A stretch of DNA of 64,000 bases, from positions 12,896,001 through 12,960,000 of the forward strand of contig OY727097.1 of the NCBI GenBank assembly GCA_963402885.1, written 5' to 3'. A model generated the notes under the pieces. It saw only the letters and a program-made list of their open reading frames with translations. It ran no database searches and was not told where the DNA came from. Of the stretch, positions 59,101-64,000 are shown in pieces; positions within the stretch are counted from its first letter, which is position 1; every line of letters begins with the position of its first letter. Origin of the DNA: Antedon bifida. Its lineage: Eukaryota > Echinodermata > Crinoidea > Comatulida > Antedonidae. The translations under genes and the position numbers were made by a program.

Positions 59101-61495
59101 CTGCTGTTACTGGAGTCTGTCATTTTGCAGGCCTTCTTCAAACTTCTTCAAACGATGGTAACGATCAATACCGTGACTATTTTTAATAAAAATAATAATT
59201 GTTTAAATATTTAAATATTGGTTTTTTTTAAAGGATTGCTGTTAATATCTCTTACTTTGGCCTCTCTCTGAGTACTTCTGATTTTGGCGTTAATCATTAC
59301 ATATCTTTTCTTGTATCTGGTGCTACCGAGATACCAGCCTATGCATTGAGTATTGTAGCTCTGGACTATTTTGGACGCAGACGATCTTTATCAGCAACAT
59401 TGTTACTCGGTGGCGTTGCTTGTTTACTGACTATTTTTATTCGTAAGTAAACAACAACACCAATAATAATAATAATAAAAGAATTTATAATGCCCACAGC
59501 TGCAGTACATACATGTATAAAACAATTTATGTTAAAGAATTAATAAAACAAGTTAAAATTCCATAAATGTCTACGACAACTAGTGATACTAAGGTAATTA
59601 AACTGTTTGTTTAAAGGATTTGGTATTTGCTTCCATAGTCTAGGAAAGGAAAAAAAAACAGAATTAGCTTTCGAAAGTATTACCTTTCGAATTCCAACGT
59701 AAAAGCTTACCCGGACACCTTTCAGTAGTTTTATTATACTACATTATTATAAGAATGAGGAAAGTAACATTTCAGCACATTAAGTCCTAATAAAAGTCTA
59801 TGTAATTTAAACAAGTCATCAATAGATAATAATTCTAGCACTTTCAATCTATACAAATAAGATGTGTCACAGGAACCTTTCTAAACATCATTATCCTTGT
59901 TGCTTTCCTTTGTATACGTTCTATTCTAATAATTCACTTCTCAAATGGTGACCACATTGAAGATCTTGTTGTACGCGGTAAACTTTTCCATAACATTCTC
60001 CAGCTGTCCAAAGTCTGATGGCAGTATAGTATCATCTGATGATCTAAGTGAGCGAGCTGGTTAATACGATACAAGATTCTACTCAAATAATAATTTAGAG
60101 CATTATTCTGTAGTGCTTTAAATGTGGTTATGAGTAATTCATACTTAATCCTGCGATGAACTGGTAGCCAGTGAAGAAGATCTATGAATTAAAAGTTCGT
60201 CTTAATTATTGGTGATTCGTACTAGAATCACCTATTGATTTTTTATGAATAAATATAATGAGACATTACTGTGTTTTGTTTTTACCAATAATTGACTTTG
60301 TAATATATTTTTTATTTTGTTGAAAAGCAATGGGAATAGGACGACTGACAGTAGCGATGGTAGGAAAGTTTGGAGTAACCGCTGCATTCGGTATTATATT
60401 TTTCTATACTGCAGAGCTCTATCCAACTAATATACGGTTAGAAATATTTTCTTATATTTAGTGGTTATATCTAGTCTAGTTCAATTGAAAAAAAGTTAAA
60501 TACTGTGTTAAACGAGCAACTGTTCTAATAATTGTAATTGTATATTCGACGTCATGAGGTGTAGACTTAAAGCACATCATCTTTTTTCATCGCCAGCATT
60601 TTTATTTTGGCATTGTTATAATCTAGTTCTTTTTTATTTTAATGTTGATATGTTCTTCTTTCCATAACGATGATGATGTAATGATATGATATGAATGTGT
60701 CTTTGTCAAACTAACAGACTGCTATATTCATTTGGCAATAGGTCAGTTGCTGTTGGTATTTGTTCAACATCTGGTCGAATTGGAGCCATCCTATCACCAT
60801 ATATCCTCCACCTGTCAAGGTATTGGGCACCACTTGCCATGTTAACATTCAGTGTATTAGCCATTTCATCAGGTGTACTTGTTTTACTTTTACCCGAAAC
60901 TGCCAATAGAAAGTTACCAGATACAATGGATGAAGTCACACAACTTAGAATGTAAGGGTTTGTTTGCAAATGTTTCAAAATTTGCATTCAGAATGTACAA
61001 ATATAGCGCAGTCATTGAAACATAATGGGTTCAGTTAGATCTATCAGGGCACGAATTATGATTATTATGTGTAATTTTTTGTTTTGTGTAATTATAAAGT
61101 TAATATTTGCATCAATTGTTGTCAGCGCTAGTAACAGCATGTTGCTTTGGTAGGTCTCTGTGTGTGTGGTTTATCTTCTTTCTAAGTTTACAGCTTCGTT
61201 TCGATCAGGGAAGACGTGTAGACGTATGCCTATGTTACTGGACTACGATCACTTTTGAATATCATGGTCTGAACAAACATGTTAAAACGTAAAATAGCTA
61301 TTTTAGTTTAAACTAACCAGCCGTACCTTGGGTGTATTTGTAAAATTTCTTTCACTTCATTTTCTACACTTTTTAATGTCCATTAATATTAATAATATTA
61401 ACGTTTTATAATTTATTTTCAGATCTGTGACAAAATTATCGTCAGCAGAATTAGCAGAAAAAGAAGCTATGACACAAACAACATTGATATCATGA
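50157..61495 (+). CDS. SLC22 family organic-ion transporter, complete, ten exons, 551 residues
   Basis: A major-facilitator plasma-membrane carrier of the organic cation/anion/carnitine (SLC22) family. Exons: 50157-50567, 53634-53737, 55354-55508, 57319-57487, 57931-58060, 58635-58720, 59234-59442, 60328-60436, 60742-60951, 61423-61495. Every phase joins and the total is 1656 bp including TGA. An earlier in-frame ATG exists at 50073, but [20 protein letters not shown] is the family's usual N terminus. TM1 at about residues 22-41. The large cysteine-rich outer loop (42-137) has sequons NCT and NVS and [19 protein letters not shown] (167-177) is the MFS motif between TM2 and TM3, PESARWL (283-289) the SLC22 signature, LDYFGRRRS the second-half motif, and [11 protein letters not shown] (448-458) the late signature. 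Length is normal for the family. Substrate cannot be read from sequence; cation versus anion is open. A possible poly(A) signal AATAAA is near 62187. Confidence 0.93.
51989..52272. mobile_element. Fold-back element of the ACGGTGGCC family, 284 bp
   Basis: It starts ACGGTGGCCTGTAAGTGTCA and ends GTGACGCTTAAAGGCCACCGT. Left arm units are CACGGCAA-TTTAAAAAA, right arm units AAATTGCCGTGG, so the whole folds into a long imperfect hairpin made of short direct repeats within each arm. It lies in SLC22 intron 1. No clear target duplication. Confidence 0.82.
53520..53575. mobile_element. Fragment of the ACGGTGGCC fold-back family
   Basis: ACGGTGGCCTGTAATTGCCG then GTGGCTTTTTTTGTAAATTG: an outer left end joined directly to a right-arm-type repeat, so most of the element is deleted. 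It lies about 60 bp upstream of SLC22 exon 2. Confidence 0.7.
54220..55307. mobile_element. 1.09-kb near-perfect palindrome, full fold-back element
   Basis: Ends ACGGTGGCCTATAAGTGTCA and the exact complement TGACACTTATAGGCCACCGT. The arms hold tandem GCCACGGCAATTTGAAAAAA units (left) and their complement (right). The inner parts (GAGGTAAGTAATTATTTGTG at 54605 and its complement at 54943) also pair. The centre near 54840 is rich in TAGGCCTA. The flanking direct repeat ATTACAT (54213-54219, 55309-55315) is a probable target duplication. It sits in SLC22 intron 2, ending 46 bp before exon 3. No coding capacity. Confidence 0.88.
55895..55965 (-). tRNA. tRNA-like gene, anticodon position TGT (inverted copy)
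   Basis: It is identical in sequence to the three plus-strand copies. On its own strand it starts GGCTCTGTGGTCTAGTGGTA, has the anticodon arm CTCGC-CCTGTAA-GCGAG and the T-loop GTTCGAATCC. The body resembles eukaryotic tRNA-Pro (GGTCTAGGGGTATGATTCTCGC), but the anticodon triplet would be TGT (Thr). Base 33 is C instead of T, the T-stem has an A-A mismatch and the acceptor stem a G-A mismatch. Probably a tRNA-derived repeat or pseudogene. Confidence 0.5.
56067..56137 (+). tRNA. tRNA-like gene, anticodon position TGT (copy 1)
   Basis: A 71-bp tRNA-like sequence with A box (TGGTCTAGTGG) and B box (GGTTCGAATCC) intact, followed by ATTTTTTC, a pol III-type T-run terminator. Structural deviations are as in the inverted copy (C33, mismatched T and acceptor stems), so function in translation is doubtful although transcription by pol III is plausible. 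Confidence 0.55.
56434..56504 (+). tRNA. tRNA-like gene, anticodon position TGT (copy 2)
   Basis: Same 71-bp sequence as the 56067 copy, including both internal promoter boxes and the trailing T-run. It shares the C33 and stem mismatches. Confidence 0.55.
56801..56871 (+). tRNA. tRNA-like gene, anticodon position TGT (copy 3)
   Basis: Third tandem copy with unchanged sequence; trailing ATTTTTTC. All four copies being the same, with the same deviations from a canonical tRNA, means the deviations predate the amplification. Confidence 0.55.
57771..57869. repeat. Intronic hairpin, arms about 32 bp
   Basis: The left arm (ATTGTTTTGTTAAACTAAAA, then TAATTTTCTAT) is mirrored by the right arm (ATAGAAAATTATTTTAGTTT, then AAACAAAACAAT) around a 24-base loop. 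SLC22 intron 4. Probably a small MITE. Confidence 0.65.
59890..60190 (-). mobile_element. LINE ORF 3' fragment
   Basis: The minus strand reads [20 protein letters not shown], then [19 protein letters not shown] and a relic of the usual end ([15 protein letters not shown]). LHWLPV--RI-(F/Y)-LL--T-KAL is the conserved C-terminal segment of many animal LINE polyproteins. Stops at its end. SLC22 intron 7. Confidence 0.78.
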
Positions 61496-62722
61496 GAAAG
61501 GTTACACCGACGTACCATGATTGACTTCCTTAAAAACGTGAAAAAACAGCAGTTCCCAAACAAAAATAATCCAGTCTCCTGTGGCTTGCTCATAACAGCA
61601 ATTGGGGTGATAAGGTGTATTAAATATTCAACGCTCTGTTTTAATCAACATTATGATGTTAATTTGTATCAGTACTTCTAGGTATTCTATAGAATGTATC
61701 CCAAACAATTAATGAAAATCCATATAATAGGTTTAATTTAAGCGCATTTCATCAACTTGTAAGTATTTCACATGATTTAAATTTAGACTTGTTTTTAGCG
61801 TTATTTAATTTTCTAAAAAGGAGAATTGATGCCTATTCTAATGGAATAACATGAGAATAGGCAGCAATTCGCCTTTTTAGAAAATTAAATTTCAAATTTA
61901 TAAAAATGTACGCATAATTATAGTAGGCCTATTGGAAAATATAATCAAATTAGCCAATTATTGCCTTGTTAATGATTTAATAATACACTGTATAATGGTT
62001 ATTGATGTACATACTGTATATTTTATTTTAATGTATGGATGATGTTGCATGGGACACTTTGTATTAACATAAAAAGCCATAACATCAAAATATGAAAAGA
62101 AACAAAACAAAACATCATTTTTTTTTAATGATATGTAACAGTGATATACTAATTCTTAATAATTAAGTTATGATGTACTGAAATTGAAATAAAGTTTAGA
62201 GAGTGAATCTCACAAAAAGACAAACAACTACAGCCAGAAATGTGTTTTCTTCCAAAATACTTATAAGTAAGCTTTTAAAACTAATTTGGATACATCAAAT
62301 TAAATATTAAAAAGTGTTTCTAAGATCCACGCGTAGGCTCGATATTTATTTATTACACAGGCATAGAACTAAATATAATTATATATATATATTAAATAGC
62401 CTATATAAATGCGTGAACGTGATTGGTTGAGTACGATGATATTGACTGAGTAATTTTCGAGTAATTACCGTATCCCTGTCATTAAACATTTATAAAATCC
62501 AGTAAATTCTCGAGTACGATGATATTTACTGTGTAATTTTCGTGTGGCAACACTCGCGTTTGGCGATAAATAAGTTAATAAAAGGAACAAACGCCATCTA
62601 CTGGGACTTGAACTCGCCCTCATTTGTTATTAGTCCTCCCTAGATGTGACCTGAGTAATATTATTGTTATTATGTAGCCTTATTGATGGAAATCCTTCTG
62701 TTAATTTAAACGGCCTAGGCCT
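61496..62722. other. SLC22 3' UTR and downstream sequence
   Basis: No gene seen. It contains a long hairpin at 61804-61890 (listed separately) and AATAAAGT near 62187, a plausible poly(A) signal about 690 bp after the stop codon. Confidence 0.45.
61804..61890. repeat. Hairpin of about 36-bp arms downstream of SLC22
   Basis: The left arm TTTAATTTTCTAAAAAGGAG, AATTGATGCCTATTCT pairs with the right arm AGAATAGGCAGCAATTCGCC, TTTTTAGAAAATTAAA, with only one or two mismatches and a loop of about 14 bases. If it is in the 3' UTR it would form a strong RNA stem. Confidence 0.75.
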
Positions 62723-63053
62723 AAGTGAATATTTTATTGCCAAGGAATCATTAATTAGTAATTATCTGTGTATTACTCTTCAGTGGTCTATTGTTTAGGA
62801 CATCTGCATATCAAGCAGAAGGTTCCGGGTTCGAATCTCGGTTTGGGCGATCACAGATTTCCTCATCTTCAAATTAATTAATTAAATTTCAGTACATCAC
62901 CGGGCGGTATAGAATTTATTCTGTGCCTGTGATGTTTATAATATATATCTACTATATATCCCTGTTCATACTGTTCATGTTGATTTTATATTTGCAGTAG
63001 AATAAATTAAATTGTATATTAGTTTAAGTGAATATTTTATGGCAAAGGAATCA
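62723..63053 (+). mobile_element. tRNA-headed SINE-like insertion with 28-bp direct repeats
   Basis: The direct repeats AAGTGAATATTTTATTGCCA (to 62750) and AAGTGAATATTTTATGGCAA (63026-63053) flank about 275 bp. The insert starts with a tRNA-like region: a D-arm-like GTGGTCTATTGTTTAGGAC, the anticodon-arm TCTGC-ATATCAA-GCAGA, and T-arm CCGGGTTCGAATCTCGG. The expected 5' acceptor strand does not pair with TTTGGGC, so it is a tRNA-derived SINE or tRNA pseudogene, not a functional tRNA. The body contains CATCACCGGGCGGTATAG. Confidence 0.6.
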
Positions 63054-63633
63054 ACGGTAATTTTTCGCCAAGGTAAGGTGAACTAGGCAGTCTTATTACT
63101 TAGGCTAGCCGACCCATAAACTTTGCTACATATTTTGATATAGCAGATGCAATATATAGTTCCTCGAGAAAATTATCATTCCCTCGGGGATGTCAATTGT
63201 TATATTTCACCTCTAAGTAGGCAATATCTGTATAATATAAATCTTTGCAGTAGAGCAGAATCAGTTTCGTGAAATAAACCTTTATTTTTTAAAGTAATGC
63301 TACAGGAATATTTGTGTAGTATAAGATAGGAAATTCACCAAAATTGACTATACATAATTATGTAAAATTGAGGCATTTTTCTTTTTAAAAAAAGTATATA
63401 AATATAAATCAAAAGAACAATCAATTTGACAAGATACCATTTTATTAAAAATTATTACCCAGTTAAATGTGTGTAAGTCATTGAATCAAAATCAGTAAAG
63501 TTACAATCTTATAACATTATGAAAAAGTTGTAGCATCAAATTATAATACTTTGTTTTTAGATTGTCAGTGTAAAAAAGTAAGTAAGAATCTGCATCATTG
63601 TATATTTATTATATTCCGTTATTTTTCATTTAG
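63054..63633. other. No gene supported
   Basis: A+T-rich sequence. A short ATTGTCAGTGTAAAAAA segment at about 63560-63576 lies between TTTTTAG and GTAAGTAAG and could be a microexon of the IQ-motif gene, but nothing else supports it. Confidence 0.3.
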
Positions 63634-63744
63634 TTAGATAAACTTGAAGTTGCAAGATTGAAGGAATTCAATTTAAGTGCTGGTGTAATACAGATATGGT
63701 GGAGGAAAATCCTGGCAACCAAAAGTAAACAAGAGGTCAAGCAG
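63634..63744 (+). CDS. Exon of an IQ-motif protein (partial gene)
   Basis: A 111-bp phase 0-0 exon between TTTTTCATTTAG and GTATTG. It encodes 37 residues: LDKLEVARLKEFNLSAGVIQ, then IWWRKILATKSKQEVKQ. GVIQIWWRKILATK fits the calmodulin-binding IQ pattern (IQ----R---), and the WWR variant is common in ciliary IQ proteins such as dynein regulatory complex subunits. That assignment is a guess. The rest of the gene lies right of the window. Confidence 0.65.
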
Positions 63745-64000
63745 GTATTGATTGTAATAGTGTTTGCCAAATATCTTGCAGGCATCATACTGTTACCAAA
63801 CCAAGTCACAAAAGGCTATTTTAACATTTTTAAAGACAATATGAGGCAGCACGTGTCATACAGTAGCCTATGCTATGATGCTGAGTCACTAATTAGAATT
63901 GATGTGTTGTACGTTTTAGAGGCTGGAAGGTGAGAGAAGATGTAAAGAAATGACATGAGGCAGCACGTGTCATACAGTTTTTATTTTTTTATTTATTCAT
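63745..64000. other. Intron start of the IQ-motif gene
   Basis: It contains two copies of ATGAGGCAGCACGTGTCATA at 63840 and 63955, about 115 bp apart. Nothing coding recognised. Confidence 0.4.

Noticed and set aside
62760..62850. Functional tRNA with anticodon ATC
   Set aside because: The acceptor stem does not pair and the sequence lies inside a flanked insertion; a tRNA-derived SINE is more likely.
63658..63933. Complete 91-residue plus-strand protein
   Set aside because: Reads through the donor at 63745 into intron; only 63634-63744 looks coding.

Overview
This is an A+T-rich (roughly one-third G+C), intron-rich animal genome fragment. The gene set points to an invertebrate deuterostome: an integrin beta chain, an SLC22 organic-ion transporter and an LGR-type receptor with LDLa and LRR repeats. 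The abundant palindrome TAGGCCTA makes an echinoderm, perhaps a crinoid, my best guess; this is inference. All genes were found by reading short exons between GT/AG sites and checking that the phases join.

Layout. 1-10 kb: three minus-strand exons that join in frame into the start of an ankyrin-repeat protein, plus a short rolling-circle-type element. 10.1-17.2 kb, minus: a GRL101/relaxin-receptor-like (type C LGR) gene with four LDLa exons, an LRRNT exon, five LRR exons, one large 7TM exon and a kinase-like cytoplasmic tail. Its LDLa/LRR part carries two in-frame stops and a frameshift, so this copy looks inactivated. 17.9-19.1 kb: a LINE reverse-transcriptase relic and a tRNA-derived SINE. 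19.9-24.7 kb: three Helentron-like elements of about 1.6 kb nested inside one another, each inserted at the equivalent point near the 5' end of its host.

25.3-45.6 kb, plus: an integrin beta gene from mid betaI domain to the NPLF/NPTY cytoplasmic tail. Its middle part (exons 4-10) is present twice in tandem. Copy 1 has a 5'-truncated LINE and a stop codon in exon 5; copy 2 has a 3.26-kb DNA transposon in exon 6. No colinear set of intact exons exists. The arrangement is either a decaying tandem duplication or two haplotypes assembled end to end. No first half of the gene (signal peptide, PSI, MIDAS) was found.

50.2-61.5 kb, plus: a complete ten-exon SLC22 family transporter of 551 residues with all phases consistent; its introns hold long palindromic fold-back elements, a palindromic plus tandem array of tRNA-like genes, and a LINE relic. 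The right end holds a tRNA-derived insertion and one exon of an IQ-motif protein that runs off the window.

The genes do not form an operon or pathway. The integrin and the receptor are surface proteins and the transporter is a membrane carrier, but no functional link can be read from the sequence. The dominant story is repeated transposon insertion into genes and into other transposons.
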